The notes: generated by a model from the sequence alone, not told the origin. DNA of 64,000 nt from Chitinophaga arvensicola (GCF_900110835.1 NZ_FOJG01000001.1:558001-622000), one strand, 5' to 3'. Positions 42,088 through 51,890 are shown, counted from the stretch's first letter. Numbers and translations are program-made.

Positions 42088-45000
42088 TTAAAAATTAATT
42101 TCAAGGCCTGCAAACCATTTGGTACTGGTTGGATACTTTATGTAGTTGATACCACGATCATCTACTTCCGGATCCAGACCAGAGAATTTGGTTAATGTCC
42201 ACAGGTTATCACCGCCAATAGAAATTCTGGCGTTTCCAATATGCGCGCGGTCCAGCCAGGCCTTAGGCAGCGCATAACTCAGGTTTACGTTTCTTAAACG
42301 CAGGTAGCTACCGTCTTCCAGGAAACGGGAAGAGGTTTTTTGTGAATTCTTATTTCCTTTGATGGTGTACTTTGGATGCGTAGCATTATCACCAGGCTTT
42401 TCCCAGCGGCTCCAGTCTTTATCCAGCTGCATCATATTGTAGGTATAATACGCGCCGTCGTTGTCCATCAGTTCACGGGTACTGTTATACACATCATTGC
42501 CGGAAACAAAGGCCAGGAAGGCACTCAGCTGGAAGTTTTTATAGGAAAACGTATTACGCATACCACCAAAGAACTTTGGTGAAGCGGAACCCACAATCTG
42601 TAAAGAGGCGTCGTTGTAGTTGTTGGTAGTGGTTTTTGTTACCTTACCATTGGCATCGGTCACCAGTTTTTCCCACAGCGGGTCTCCGTTGGCAGCATCT
42701 ACCCCGGCCCATTTGCGCATATAGAAACTGCGCATGTCCTGGCCTTTCTGCAGAATGAAATAACCACTGATCGGATCTACGATGTGATCCTGACCGCCAT
42801 ACAGTTCGGTAACGCGGTTCTTGTTGAACCCGATATTGAAATCAGTGCTCCATTTAAATGCACCTACCAGGTTATCGGTACTCAGGTTAATTTCCAGGCC
42901 TTTGTTACGCACAGAACCTACATTCTGTGAAATGTAGTTGTAGCCGGCAGTTCCAGGCAACGGTACATTGAACAACAGGTCTTTGTTATCCTTCTGGTAT
43001 AATTCCACGGTCAGGTTAATCCGGTTGAATAATCCCAGGTCGATACCGAAGTTGGTATTATATGCTTTTTCCCAGGAGAGATTTGGTACACCGTAAATGC
43101 TCTGGTAAGCACCCGGATAACCGTTGTATTGTGTATTGATGGAATAAGCGCCGATAGCCGCATAATCACCGATCTCCGCATTACCGGTAGTACCGTAACT
43201 GGCGCGTACCTTCAAATTGGTAATGGCTTTGATCTGTTTGATAAAGTTTTCTTCCGATACTGCCCAGGAGGCACCAAACGCATAGAAGTTACCATACTGC
43301 TGGTTAGCGCCAAACTTGGATGAGCCGTCTCTTCTGAAGGAAGAGGTGAAGTAATATTTATAATTATAGTTATAGTTCGCCTGAATAAAGTAGGAATTAA
43401 ACGCCCTGTCTATTTTGGTACCACCTATGGCCATCGGGGAAGAAGTGCCATCCAGTACGTTCACTCCCTGCAGCACACCTTTACCTTTTGCATTGATATC
43501 GTTCAGATTAGCCTGCTGGAACTCAGCGCCCACCAGTCCGTCGATGTTATGCACTTTATTAATCGTATACCTTGCTTTTAACAGGTTGGAGCTGATATAG
43601 CTGGCGGAATCCTGGTAATAGTTGTATAAATTACCGCGATCATCGGCGCCGGAAGATGTTCTCACATCACCATTACTTTCCTGGTTGTAGTGATAGTATT
43701 GTGCACGGTTGGTAGAACTGAAGGATAACCATTTGGTGATATCATACTCCAGTTTCACCAGTGCTTCGAGCGACTGCCGTTTGTTTTTGATATAGTTATA
43801 CTGTTGGTCGTAGAGGAAATTGGTCATATCCCGGCCATACCAATTGGCCGCATTCAGCGGATTCACCGGTTTGCCCTGAGCATCGTAAGCCGCGTCCCAT
43901 GGCAGGTTGGTGTAATACTGATAGAGGGAACCATTGGAGTTGTCGTGGTCAGAAGTTTGTGTACCGGCAAAGTTGGCGCTTACACGGAACTTGTCGGTGA
44001 TATTATGATCCAGGTTCAGGCGGGCGCTGAAACGCTCTACACCAGTACCTTTCAGGATACCATCTTCTTTATAGTAGTTTCCACCGAGATAGAATTTTGT
44101 TTTTTCATTACCACCACTGGTCGATAATTCGTAGTTCTGATTTGTGGCGTTCTGAAAGGCCTGTTTCTGCCAGTTGGTATTTATATTCCGGAGAGATGGG
44201 TCCAGCGTGGCTCCTGCACCTTTTTCGAGGTCGTATAAGTCGGTGCCGTTCATCAGGTGAAAACGACCGGTGTTGAGTTGTGCGGTTCCTACGTTGGTGC
44301 GGAAATTCACCTGTGTTTTACCGGCTTTACCTCTTTTGGTGGTGATCACCATTACACCATTAGCAGCGCGGGCGCCATACAACGTAGTAGCAGCTGCATC
44401 TTTCAGGATGGTAACGCTTTCAATATCGCTTGGGTTGGGTAAACCGCCAATGATACCATCTACCACAACCAGCGGAGAATTGCCCGCAGTAAGGGTTCCG
44501 TTACCACGGATACGGATCACCGGAGCGGAAGCCGGATCGCCGGAAGTGTTACCTACAAATACGCCGCTCACTTTACCTTGGAGCATTTTGTCCATGCTGC
44601 TGGCAGTTACATCTTTCAGTTTAGCGCCGCTTACTGCCTGGGCAGCACCTGTCAGGTTTTTGGTGGTAGTGGTGGTGTAACCCATTACTACTACTTCTTC
44701 CAGTTTCTTGGTATCTGCTTCCAGTTTCACATTCAATTCCTGGCGGCCGCCGATGCTTATTTTCTGTTGCAGGTATCCCATATAGGAAAATATCAGCACA
44801 CTGTTTTCAGAAGGCACCTGGATGGTAAACTTACCGGTAGCATCGGTTACAGCGCCGGTGTTGCTGCCTTCGATGGTGATCGTTACACCGGGCAACGGAT
44901 CTTTGGTAGCAGCATCCGTAACATAACCGGTTACCTTCACCTGTGCGGCGCCAGCAGGAGTAATCACCACCAGGTTATTTTCCAGCACGCGGTAAGTAAC

Positions 45001-45312
45001 GTTGGAACTGTTGAACAATTCCTTCAGCACGTCGTTGATTTTTTTATCTTTTACATCAATGGTCACTTCCTTATTCAGGTCAGTGAAATTTTCGTTGTAG
45101 AAGAAGCGATAATTGCTGTTGTTTTCGATGAGTTTAAATACCTCCTTCACGCTTTTATTTTCAGCATGCAGTTCTTTTATTTTATCCTGCGCATAAGCGT
45201 TTGCGGATACCTGTAAAAAACCTCCGAAAATCAGCAGACCCGTCAATTTCATCATGAGCAATAATTTTCGCCCGGGGCAAAAAAATGCCCCCAGGTTTGC
45301 AGTGGATTTCAT
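42088..45312 (-). CDS. SusC/RagA TonB-dependent transporter with STN signalling domain
   Basis: A 1074-residue outer-membrane transporter. Signal peptide, then an STN domain (about residues 45-115: KIKELHAENKSVKEVFKLIE), a carboxypeptidase-D-like Ig domain (VTGYVTDAATKDPLPGVTITIEGSNTG), the plug (DKMLQGKVSGVFVGNTSGDPAS, then VIRIRGNGTLTAGNSPLVVVDG) and the 22-strand barrel ending with ...KWFAGLEINF. The STN domain indicates that ligand occupancy is signalled to the FecR protein encoded next upstream. Confidence 0.97.
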   Translation of the reverse strand: MKSTANLGAFFCPGRKLLLMMKLTGLLIFGGFLQVSANAYAQDKIKELHAENKSVKEVFKLIENNSNYRFFYNENFTDLNKEVTIDVKDKKINDVLKELFNSSNVTYRVLENNLVVITPAGAAQVKVTGYVTDAATKDPLPGVTITIEGSNTGAVTDATGKFTIQVPSENSVLIFSYMGYLQQKISIGGRQELNVKLEADTKKLEEVVVMGYTTTTTKNLTGAAQAVSGAKLKDVTASSMDKMLQGKVSGVFVGNTSGDPASAPVIRIRGNGTLTAGNSPLVVVDGIIGGLPNPSDIESVTILKDAAATTLYGARAANGVMVITTKRGKAGKTQVNFRTNVGTAQLNTGRFHLMNGTDLYDLEKGAGATLDPSLRNINTNWQKQAFQNATNQNYELSTSGGNEKTKFYLGGNYYKEDGILKGTGVERFSARLNLDHNITDKFRVSANFAGTQTSDHDNSNGSLYQYYTNLPWDAAYDAQGKPVNPLNAANWYGRDMTNFLYDQQYNYIKNKRQSLEALVKLEYDITKWLSFSSTNRAQYYHYNQESNGDVRTSSGADDRGNLYNYYQDSASYISSNLLKARYTINKVHNIDGLVGAEFQQANLNDINAKGKGVLQGVNVLDGTSSPMAIGGTKIDRAFNSYFIQANYNYNYKYYFTSSFRRDGSSKFGANQQYGNFYAFGASWAVSEENFIKQIKAITNLKVRASYGTTGNAEIGDYAAIGAYSINTQYNGYPGAYQSIYGVPNLSWEKAYNTNFGIDLGLFNRINLTVELYQKDNKDLLFNVPLPGTAGYNYISQNVGSVRNKGLEINLSTDNLVGAFKWSTDFNIGFNKNRVTELYGGQDHIVDPISGYFILQKGQDMRSFYMRKWAGVDAANGDPLWEKLVTDANGKVTKTTTNNYNDASLQIVGSASPKFFGGMRNTFSYKNFQLSAFLAFVSGNDVYNSTRELMDNDGAYYTYNMMQLDKDWSRWEKPGDNATHPKYTIKGNKNSQKTSSRFLEDGSYLRLRNVNLSYALPKAWLDRAHIGNARISIGGDNLWTLTKFSGLDPEVDDRGINYIKYPTSTKWFAGLEINF

Positions 45313-45396
45313 AAACTTGTATAGATTTTAGTTAAACGAATAATTACGGTGAGTGCCCGTCGCAAAGGCAGTTCACCATCAAGTGATTTTCGTTGG

Positions 45397-45428
45397 GTTG
45401 GGGTAAGTCGCATTACCCCAACTTTTTT
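45397..45428. repeat. Hairpin between fecR-like and susC-like genes
   Basis: GTTGGGGTAA and its complement around GTCGCA, followed on the plus strand by TTTTTT. It lies in the leader of the susC-like gene and could act in attenuation, or as a minus-strand barrier. Confidence 0.5.
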
Positions 45429-45500
45429 AGTCCTTCATATCGGGCATGTAAGTTGTTTTTACAGGTGATTTAATGTTGATTCTCCTATATCATCCGGCCA

Positions 45501-46610
45501 TTACCGGCTCTTAAATGCTTTATTATATTTTTCTTTCAGCTCCTGATCCAGCGCCAGGGTTACCTCCCCATTGTCGATGGTATATTTCAGCGGCGCGGTG
45601 AGCTTCAGAATGTTCAGTACCTGTTCCAGCGTTTCCTGGCGGAAGGTGCCACTGAAGCGGTATTCTTTTAATTCTGGTTCTTTAAAGATCACTTTAACAT
45701 TAAATCTGCGTTCCATGGTTACCGCCAGTTCATCCATGGTTTGAGCGGCAACAATCCAGTTGCCATCTTTCCAGGCGGTATAAATTTCTGTGTTGTTCAC
45801 TTCCCTGCTTTCTATCGGAGCAGCTGTGGTGCTGTCTGCAATAGATACAGGCGTTTTCAATTGTTCACTGTTTGTTGTCAAAGGTTTTTTATAGACTACA
45901 TGTTGATGTGGTTTCATCATCAGGCCGAAAGGCGTGGTAGTTTTGCTTCCATCTATCTTCACTTCTCCATCTACCAGCGTGGTGACCACGGTTTTATCTT
46001 CCGGATATGCTTTTACATTGAAGGAGGTGCCGAGCGCCAGTATTTTCAGGTCGGAGGCCTTTACTGTAAAGGGTTTCTGTGCATTGGTATGCACTTTAAA
46101 GAAAGCTTCTCCTTCGAGTTTTACTTCGCGGCCACGGAGGTTGTAAGACTGTGCATATTGCAGTTTACTACCGGCATTGAGCCATACTTCCGTACCATCC
46201 GACAATTCGATTTTGGTGGTAGCGCCTTTCGGGCTGATCACCGTTACCAGCGCGTTATTGCTGTCATTCTTTTTCAGGGATGACCAGGCATATACCAGGC
46301 CGCCGCCAATTAAAAAAGGTAATGTATAGGAGGCGGCCACCCTGAAATAATATCGCCACCTGTTTACAGACAGCGGGCGTTCCATAGCGGTGCGGTATTG
46401 CAAACCATCCCAGGCCGACAGGGTATCATAATCGCCGGATGCAGCCGTTGCCTGCCAGGTATCTCTCCACTGCAGGAAGTAGGATTGGTTCTCTGCGCTG
46501 GCTTCGATCCAGTGCGTGAGTATCTCCTGTTCCTCCGTGGAAATATTACCGGACAAAAAACGCGCGATCAGATCATCTATCTGCTCCTGTGTATAGTTAG
46601 GCCTCATCAT
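45501..46610 (-). CDS. FecR-type anti-sigma factor
   Basis: A 369-residue FecR family protein begun at the ATG at 46610 (46607 is also possible). The N-terminal sigma-binding region contains LIARFLSGNISTEEQEILTHWIEA; a membrane segment lies at about residues 88-110; the periplasmic FecR domain includes GATTKIELSDGTEVWLNAGSKLQY and SFNVKAYPEDKTVVTTLVDGEV, followed by a DUF4974-like end. It relays the state of the SusC transporter to the sigma factor at 46681. Confidence 0.94.
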   Translation of the reverse strand: MMRPNYTQEQIDDLIARFLSGNISTEEQEILTHWIEASAENQSYFLQWRDTWQATAASGDYDTLSAWDGLQYRTAMERPLSVNRWRYYFRVAASYTLPFLIGGGLVYAWSSLKKNDSNNALVTVISPKGATTKIELSDGTEVWLNAGSKLQYAQSYNLRGREVKLEGEAFFKVHTNAQKPFTVKASDLKILALGTSFNVKAYPEDKTVVTTLVDGEVKIDGSKTTTPFGLMMKPHQHVVYKKPLTTNSEQLKTPVSIADSTTAAPIESREVNNTEIYTAWKDGNWIVAAQTMDELAVTMERRFNVKVIFKEPELKEYRFSGTFRQETLEQVLNILKLTAPLKYTIDNGEVTLALDQELKEKYNKAFKSR

Positions 46611-46680
46611 ATAGAAAACAAGGAGTAAGACAACATTTAACACCGGGTAGGGTGACAAGCACTCAAAAAAAATTTATCTT

Positions 46681-47244
46681 TTATTTCAGCAGGGGAAGTA
46701 TTTCATCACGTAATCTTTGCAGGGCGCGGGTCATCTGGGTTTTTACGGTGTTGATGGAGATGCCGAGGTGGCGGGAAATTTCGGGGTAACTCAGTTGTTC
46801 AAAGCGGCTTAGGCGGAATACATCCTGGCATTGAGGTGGTAATTTACGGATAGCTTTTTCTGCGATCAGTTCCAGTTCGGACTGTTCCAGTTTTTCTGCC
46901 GGCGAATGCCCGGACGACAGACTGAATAGGGAAATGCGGGATTCCAGTTGCTGCAATTGTTCGCTGCCGTATTGTTCTTTTACTTTGTTTTGTTTGATAT
47001 AGTTGAGACAATTATTTTGTACAGCACGGTACAGGTATGCTTTTTCAGATACCTGTATGTCCAGCTCCGCATACTTTTCCCATATTTTCAAAAAGGTATC
47101 CTGCACAATTTCCTCTGCCAGTTCACGTCGGTTCACGAAATCAAAGGCGAAAGTACAGAGTACGGCATAATACGTCTTGAATAATGACTCAAAAGCAGGC
47201 AGCTGGCGTTGTTTCCGGTTAATATTTTTACTTACGTCCTCCAA
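46681..47244 (-). CDS. ECF sigma factor (Bacteroidetes expansion family type)
   Basis: A 187-residue sigma-70 family protein. Region 2 reads FESLFKTYYAVLCTFAFDFVNRRELAEEIVQDTFLKIWEKY and region 4 LPPQCQDVFRLSRFEQLSYPEISRHLGISINTVKTQMTRAL. No ATG or GTG exists near the N-terminus, so the TTG at 47244 is used. It should direct transcription of the SusCD locus once FecR releases it. Confidence 0.94.
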   Translation of the reverse strand: MEDVSKNINRKQRQLPAFESLFKTYYAVLCTFAFDFVNRRELAEEIVQDTFLKIWEKYAELDIQVSEKAYLYRAVQNNCLNYIKQNKVKEQYGSEQLQQLESRISLFSLSSGHSPAEKLEQSELELIAEKAIRKLPPQCQDVFRLSRFEQLSYPEISRHLGISINTVKTQMTRALQRLRDEILPLLK

Positions 47245-47311
47245 GGTATTCCCTTCATCCTCAAGATATGTTCACTGTGCCGAAAAGATACGGAAACTAG
47301 GATCAATAAAA

Positions 47312-47336
47312 AAACGCGGGTCATAGACCCGCGTTT
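47312..47336 (-). terminator. Terminator of the fabG operon
   Basis: AAACGCGGGTC and its complement around ATA; the minus strand continues with a run of T. It lies 22 nt after the fabG stop. Confidence 0.9.
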
Positions 47337-47357
47337 CACCATCTTTAACTCATTGAA

Positions 47358-48107
47358 TTACATGCACAAACCGCCGCAGGTGCTGATCGTCTGACCGGTT
47401 ACATAACCGCTCATATCAGATGCCAGGAACAGGCAAACGTTAGCAATATCTTCCGGTGTACCAAAACGGTTCAAGGGAATCTGAGCAATATAATTGGCAG
47501 CAGCCTCTCCTTCTTTGAGATAGCTGGTCATATCTGTTTCTACGAAACCCGGCGCCACTGCGTTGCAGCGGATATTACGGCTACCCAGTTCCTGTGCAAT
47601 GGATTTGGTAAAACCAATGATCCCTGCTTTGGAAGCGGCATAGCTGCTTTGTCCGGCGTTGCCCATGATACCGATCACAGAGCTCATATTAATGATGCTA
47701 CCGCTCTTCGCCTTCATCATAGGGCGTATTACCTGCTTGGTCATATTGTATACGCTCTTCAGGTTGATGTTCATCACATCATCCCATTGGTCAGGGCTCA
47801 TACGCAGCAGCAGGTTATCTTTAGAGATACCGGCGTTGTTCACGCAGATATCAATTTTTCCAAATTCTTTCAATACGTCTGCCACCAGTGTTTCCGTTTC
47901 TTCGTAAACGCCTGCATTGGATTTATACGCTTTTGCTTTTACACCTAAAGCTGTGAGTTTCGCTTCCAGTGCCTGGGCTTTTTCATCAGAGCTAACGTAG
48001 GTAAATGCTACATTGGCTCCGGCTGCTGCAAATTTCAAAGCAATTGCTTCCCCAATACCACGGCTGGCGCCTGTTACTATGGCTACTTTGTTCTCCAGTA
48101 ATTTCAT
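47358..48107 (-). CDS. fabG: 3-oxoacyl-ACP reductase
   Basis: A 249-residue short-chain dehydrogenase of fatty-acid elongation. The NADP-binding motif is TGASRGIGEA, NNAG follows in CVNNAGISKD, and the catalytic residues are Ser142/143, Tyr156 and Lys160 (SSYAASK). The C-terminus ends GGLCM, usual for Bacteroidota FabG. It follows the GH3-type gene after 17 nt, so they are in one operon. Confidence 0.93.
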   Translation of the reverse strand: MKLLENKVAIVTGASRGIGEAIALKFAAAGANVAFTYVSSDEKAQALEAKLTALGVKAKAYKSNAGVYEETETLVADVLKEFGKIDICVNNAGISKDNLLLRMSPDQWDDVMNINLKSVYNMTKQVIRPMMKAKSGSIINMSSVIGIMGNAGQSSYAASKAGIIGFTKSIAQELGSRNIRCNAVAPGFVETDMTSYLKEGEAAANYIAQIPLNRFGTPEDIANVCLFLASDMSGYVTGQTISTCGGLCM

Positions 48108-48124
48108 GTTATAGTTGATAGGTT

Positions 48125-49657
48125 TTAAGCATTCATATGATCCGCCGCAAATTGCAGGATTTCTTCCAGATACTTGCGGTCATTGTTCAGTCGGGGTACT
48201 TTATGTTGCCCTCCCAGTTTTCCTTTGCTCTTCAGAAATTCGCAAAAAGTGCCTTCTGGCAGTACATGTACTACCGGCATATGCAGGGCCATGTCTTTAT
48301 ATCTCTTTGCTTCATAATCTGAGTTGATCGCTTTCAACGTGCTGTCGAGCACGGACGTAAAGCGGTTCAGATCATCCGGCATTACTTCAAATTCCATTAA
48401 CCACTCGTGTCCGCCATTGCCATGATCGCTGAAATATACCGGAGCTGCGGTGTAATCATTTACTACGGCGCCGGTAGCTTCACAGGCTTTGGCAACTGCC
48501 GTATCAGAATTCTCCACAATCACTTCTTCCCCGAAGGCATTGATAAACGACTTTGTTCTGCCGCTGATCTTTATACGATAAGGAATCAGGGAAGTGAACT
48601 GGATGGTATCTCCTACCATATAGCGCCATAATCCGCCATTGGTGCTGATAACGAGTGCATAATTTTTCCCGAGTTCCACTTCCTGCAGTTGCAGGGTTTG
48701 TGGGTCTTCTTTACCGAGCTCTTCCATGGGCATAAACTCATAGAAAATACCGTGATTGAGAAACAGCAATAAGCCTTCTTCTCCCACTACGTCCTGGGCG
48801 GCAAAGAAGCCTTCCGAAGCATTATACGTTTCCTGGTAATGCATTAAGGGCTTGCGTATCAGCTTTTTAAACTGTTCGCGGTAAGGGGTAAAGCTTACAC
48901 CGCCATGCATATATAATTCCAGGTTAGGCCATACATCTGCCAGGTTATCGGTACCGGTGAGTTCAAAAATACGTTTGATCAATACGATGGTCCAGGTAGG
49001 TACCCCTGCAATAGAGGTCACGTTTTCATGGATCACGGCGTTGGCCATCCGTTCTATCTTCTCCTCCCATTCGTCCATCAGCGCGATTTCCAGGTCCGGG
49101 GTACGGATCATGTTTCCATAAAACGGCATGTTCTGGAGCATCACTGCACTGAGATCCCCGAAATAGGAATCACTGTTTTCGGAAAGTTTATTCACCTGGT
49201 GGCTACCGCCAATAACCAGCGATTTACCTGTAAATACGTCGGAGTCCGGAAAATTATTGTAGTAGAGCGAAATAACATCCCTACCGGAGCGGTAGTGGCA
49301 TTCATCCAGGCTTTCCACTGTTACAGGGATGAATTTGCTTTTGTCGGCAGTGGTGCCGCTTGATTTTGCAAACCATTTGATGGGTGTATTCCAGAGTACA
49401 TTTTGCTGTCCCTCCATCGTGCGTTGTATGTACGGCTTGATGGTATCATAAGTATGAATAGGAACCCGTTGCTTATATTCGTCTATCTTATAAATCTTCG
49501 AAAAGCCGTACTGCTTACCGAATTCGGTATACTGGGCGGCGCTGATTAGATTTTGGAATACCTGCTGTTGCACCTGCACGGGGTACTGCATAAAATACGC
49601 AATACGCCCCATACGCAATCGTGCCAGTTGTGATATTGCAGGACTTAAAATTCTCAT
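48125..49657 (-). CDS. GH3-family (auxin-responsive-promoter-type) acyl-adenylate-forming enzyme
   Basis: A 510-residue protein of the plant GH3 family, whose members adenylate a carboxylic acid and join it to an amine. The start is the ATG at 49657; an upstream frame is open but overlaps lptB. Motifs: KWFAKSSGTTADKSKFIPVT (nucleotide-binding), YHYRSGRDVISLYY, ESFFAAQ...YEFM, and GEEVIVENSDTAVAKACEATGA. The bacterial substrates are unknown. It lies 22 nt after lptB and before fabG, which hints at a lipid or cell-envelope role (inference). Confidence 0.88.
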   Translation of the reverse strand: MRILSPAISQLARLRMGRIAYFMQYPVQVQQQVFQNLISAAQYTEFGKQYGFSKIYKIDEYKQRVPIHTYDTIKPYIQRTMEGQQNVLWNTPIKWFAKSSGTTADKSKFIPVTVESLDECHYRSGRDVISLYYNNFPDSDVFTGKSLVIGGSHQVNKLSENSDSYFGDLSAVMLQNMPFYGNMIRTPDLEIALMDEWEEKIERMANAVIHENVTSIAGVPTWTIVLIKRIFELTGTDNLADVWPNLELYMHGGVSFTPYREQFKKLIRKPLMHYQETYNASEGFFAAQDVVGEEGLLLFLNHGIFYEFMPMEELGKEDPQTLQLQEVELGKNYALVISTNGGLWRYMVGDTIQFTSLIPYRIKISGRTKSFINAFGEEVIVENSDTAVAKACEATGAVVNDYTAAPVYFSDHGNGGHEWLMEFEVMPDDLNRFTSVLDSTLKAINSDYEAKRYKDMALHMPVVHVLPEGTFCEFLKSKGKLGGQHKVPRLNNDRKYLEEILQFAADHMNA

Positions 49658-49679
49658 ATAGGATGCTGTAGAATTATTT

Positions 49680-50441
49680 TTATTGTTTAGCTGCTTCGTC
49701 CAGGTAATCTTTACGGCGAAGAATAAAATTCTGGCCAAGATACACTTTTCTTACCTGTTCATCGGCTGCCAGCTCTTCGGCTGATCCTGATTTAAGGATT
49801 TTACCTTCAAACAATAAATAAGCCCTGTCAGTAATGGACAATGTTTCCTGTACGTTGTGATCCGTGATCAGGATACCTATATTTTTGTATTTCAGTTTAG
49901 CGACTATCCCCTGGATATCCTCCACGGCAATGGGATCAATACCGGCAAAAGGCTCATCCAGCAGGATGAATTTCGGATCTACCGCCAGGGCGCGGGCAAT
50001 CTCTGTACGGCGACGTTCTCCACCGCTCAATACATCTCCGGGGCTTTTTCGTACATGCGTCAACCTGAATTCAGATAAAAGGCTCTCCAGCTTCTCTTTC
50101 TGCTCAGCTTTCTTCAATTTCGTCATTTCCAGTACGGCTGCAATGTTATCCTCCACACTCAGCTTCCGGAACACGGAAGCTTCCTGCGGCAGATAACCGA
50201 TCCCCATCTGTGCCCTTTTGTACATGGGTAGCTTGGTAATGTTCTGGCCATCCAGGTACACATTCCCTTGATCCGGCTTAATAAGCCCGACTACCATGTA
50301 AAAGGAGGTGGTTTTACCCGCTCCGTTAGGGCCCAGCAGCCCTACTATCTCCCCCTGAGACACTTCAACAGATACATGGTTTACCACCGTTCTGTTGCCG
50401 TAACGCTTTACCAGCTGGTCTGTATGTATTCTTAATGCCAT
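49680..50441 (-). CDS. lptB: LPS export ABC transporter ATPase
   Basis: A 253-residue ATPase of LptB type, begun at the ATG at 50441 ([17 protein letters not shown]). Walker A GPNGAGKT, signature [15 protein letters not shown], Walker [14 protein letters not shown] and the switch histidine in LITDHNV are intact. LptB drives LPS from the inner to the outer membrane with LptF/LptG. It is the first gene of the lptB-GH3-fabG operon; TATTTTTG on the minus strand at 50456-50463 may be its -7 element. Confidence 0.95.
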   Translation of the reverse strand: MALRIHTDQLVKRYGNRTVVNHVSVEVSQGEIVGLLGPNGAGKTTSFYMVVGLIKPDQGNVYLDGQNITKLPMYKRAQMGIGYLPQEASVFRKLSVEDNIAAVLEMTKLKKAEQKEKLESLLSEFRLTHVRKSPGDVLSGGERRRTEIARALAVDPKFILLDEPFAGIDPIAVEDIQGIVAKLKYKNIGILITDHNVQETLSITDRAYLLFEGKILKSGSAEELAADEQVRKVYLGQNFILRRKDYLDEAAKQ

Positions 50442-50537
50442 ATGATCAAACTTAGCAAAAATAAACAATTCATTCAGTTAGCCTAGTTATAGTTATCCTA
50501 AGATTAAAATTGATCTGATAATAATAAGGGGATATCT

Positions 50538-50545
50538 TATTTTTG
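50538..50545 (+). promoter_or_regulatory. -7 element of metF
   Basis: TATTTTTG, predicting a start near 50551 and a leader of about 57 nt. No clear -33 element is present. Confidence 0.4.
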
Positions 50546-50607
50546 CCCGCGTAATTTTAGCAGGGAGCAGGTTTTAATGTAGCCCGTACCTCAAAGCTTA
50601 TAACTTT

Positions 50608-51561
50608 ATGAAAGTAACTGAACATATTGCCAAAGCCAAAGACACCCTGATTTCTTTTGAAATCCTTCCCCCCCTTAAAGGGAAGAGCATTGAATCTATC
50701 TACGATCACCTGGATCCACTGATGGAGTTCAAACCCGCTTTTATCAATGTGACCTACCATCGCAGTGAGCATATGTTCAAGAAAAAGGCAGATGGCTCCT
50801 TTGAAAAGGTAGAAATCCGTAAACGCCCCGGTACCGTGGGCATTTGCGCCGCCATCATGAACCATTACAATGTAGATGCGGTACCACACCTCATTTGCGG
50901 CGGTTTTAGCCGGGAAGAAACAGAAAATGCCCTGATCGATCTTAACTTCCTGGGTATTGACAATGTACTGGTTTTACGGGGAGATGCCCCTAAAAACGAA
51001 ACTTTCTTTGAACCAGATCCGCATGGACATAGCTATGCCATTGACCTGCTGGATCAGGTGGCACATATGAATAACGGCGTTTACCTGGAAGACGACCTCC
51101 AGAGCGGCGTAAAAACCAATTTCTGCATCGGCGTAGCCGGTTACCCGGAAAAACATTTTGAAGCTCCCAATATGCAGACGGACCTTTCTCACCTGAAACG
51201 TAAGGTGGAAAACGGGGCTGACTATATTGTTACCCAAATGTTCTTCGATAACCAGAAATTCTTTGATTTCGTGGCCCGCTGCCGGGAAATGGGCATTACT
51301 GTACCAATTATTCCGGGACTGAAACCCCTGACCTCGAGGAAACAGATGACCATGCTGCCACGCATTTTCCATGTGGATTTACCTACAGACCTCTCTACCG
51401 AGATCCTGAAATGCAAAACAGATAAGGATGTGGAACTGGTGGGTACCGAATGGCTCATTAATCAATCAAAAGAGCTGAAAGCTTTTGGAGTGCCTGTACT
51501 GCACTATTATACCCTGGGAAAACCCAAAGTGGTGCGTCAGGCCGTAGAAGCCATCATGTAA
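50608..51561 (+). CDS. metF: Methylenetetrahydrofolate reductase
   Basis: A 317-residue FAD enzyme that reduces 5,10-methylene-THF to 5-methyl-THF, the methyl donor for the split MetH at 15436-19262. Begins with ISFEILPPLKGKSIESIYDHLDPLMEF, then VLRGDAPKNET, GYPEKHFEAPN, and DYIVTQMFFDNQKFFDFV; the end (LHYYTLGKPKVVRQ) is usual. It is a single gene with its own terminator. Confidence 0.95.
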   Translation: MKVTEHIAKAKDTLISFEILPPLKGKSIESIYDHLDPLMEFKPAFINVTYHRSEHMFKKKADGSFEKVEIRKRPGTVGICAAIMNHYNVDAVPHLICGGFSREETENALIDLNFLGIDNVLVLRGDAPKNETFFEPDPHGHSYAIDLLDQVAHMNNGVYLEDDLQSGVKTNFCIGVAGYPEKHFEAPNMQTDLSHLKRKVENGADYIVTQMFFDNQKFFDFVARCREMGITVPIIPGLKPLTSRKQMTMLPRIFHVDLPTDLSTEILKCKTDKDVELVGTEWLINQSKELKAFGVPVLHYYTLGKPKVVRQAVEAIM

Positions 51562-51588
51562 AACAAAACGATATCAGCTATAAAAAGG

Positions 51589-51618
51589 AAGGGAAGGACA
51601 AAAGTCTTTCCCTTTTTT
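51589..51618 (+). terminator. Terminator of metF
   Basis: AAGGGAAGGAC with GTCTTTCCCTT (one G-U) around AAAA, then T6. Confidence 0.85.
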
Positions 51619-51641
51619 GCTGTCTTTCATATAAAAAAAAG

Positions 51642-51669
51642 ATGCCATCACGTAGATACGTAGTGGCAT
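51642..51669 (-). terminator. Minus-strand terminator
   Basis: A 13-bp arm pair with one mismatch around GA; on the minus strand a run of eight T follows. It could stop transcripts of the barrel-gene cluster. Confidence 0.65.
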
Positions 51670-51890
51670 ATCCCTATAACTGTCACACTTTTAATTATAA
51701 CTGTCCTATGATCGAAACCATCATCTGATGGCCTCTTTCGCTAATAAGACGCGGTAAACAGGAATGACCCCTACGAAGTCCCGAAAAAAAATAAAAAAAC
51801 ATTATTGCCTGCCGACGGCCTGCTACCCCGGACCTGCATGAACGTACAGGCGTTTTCCTGACAGGCCTGTTGAAGAGCGTATCATAGCCA
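51670..51890. other. Non-coding gap between metF and the barrel cluster
   Basis: No convincing reading frame, RNA gene or promoter is seen on either strand; it is flanked by the terminators above and by a long inverted repeat. Confidence 0.4.

Noticed and set aside
37446..47244. Recent horizontal transfer of the SusCD locus
   Set aside because: No integrase, tRNA, flanking repeat or insertion sequence is seen, and base composition does not change visibly at its edges.
50551..50607. Possible SAM riboswitch in the metF leader
   Set aside because: The leader is about 57 nt, has no 6-bp or longer stem in the right place, and does not resemble SAM-II motifs as the metH leader does.
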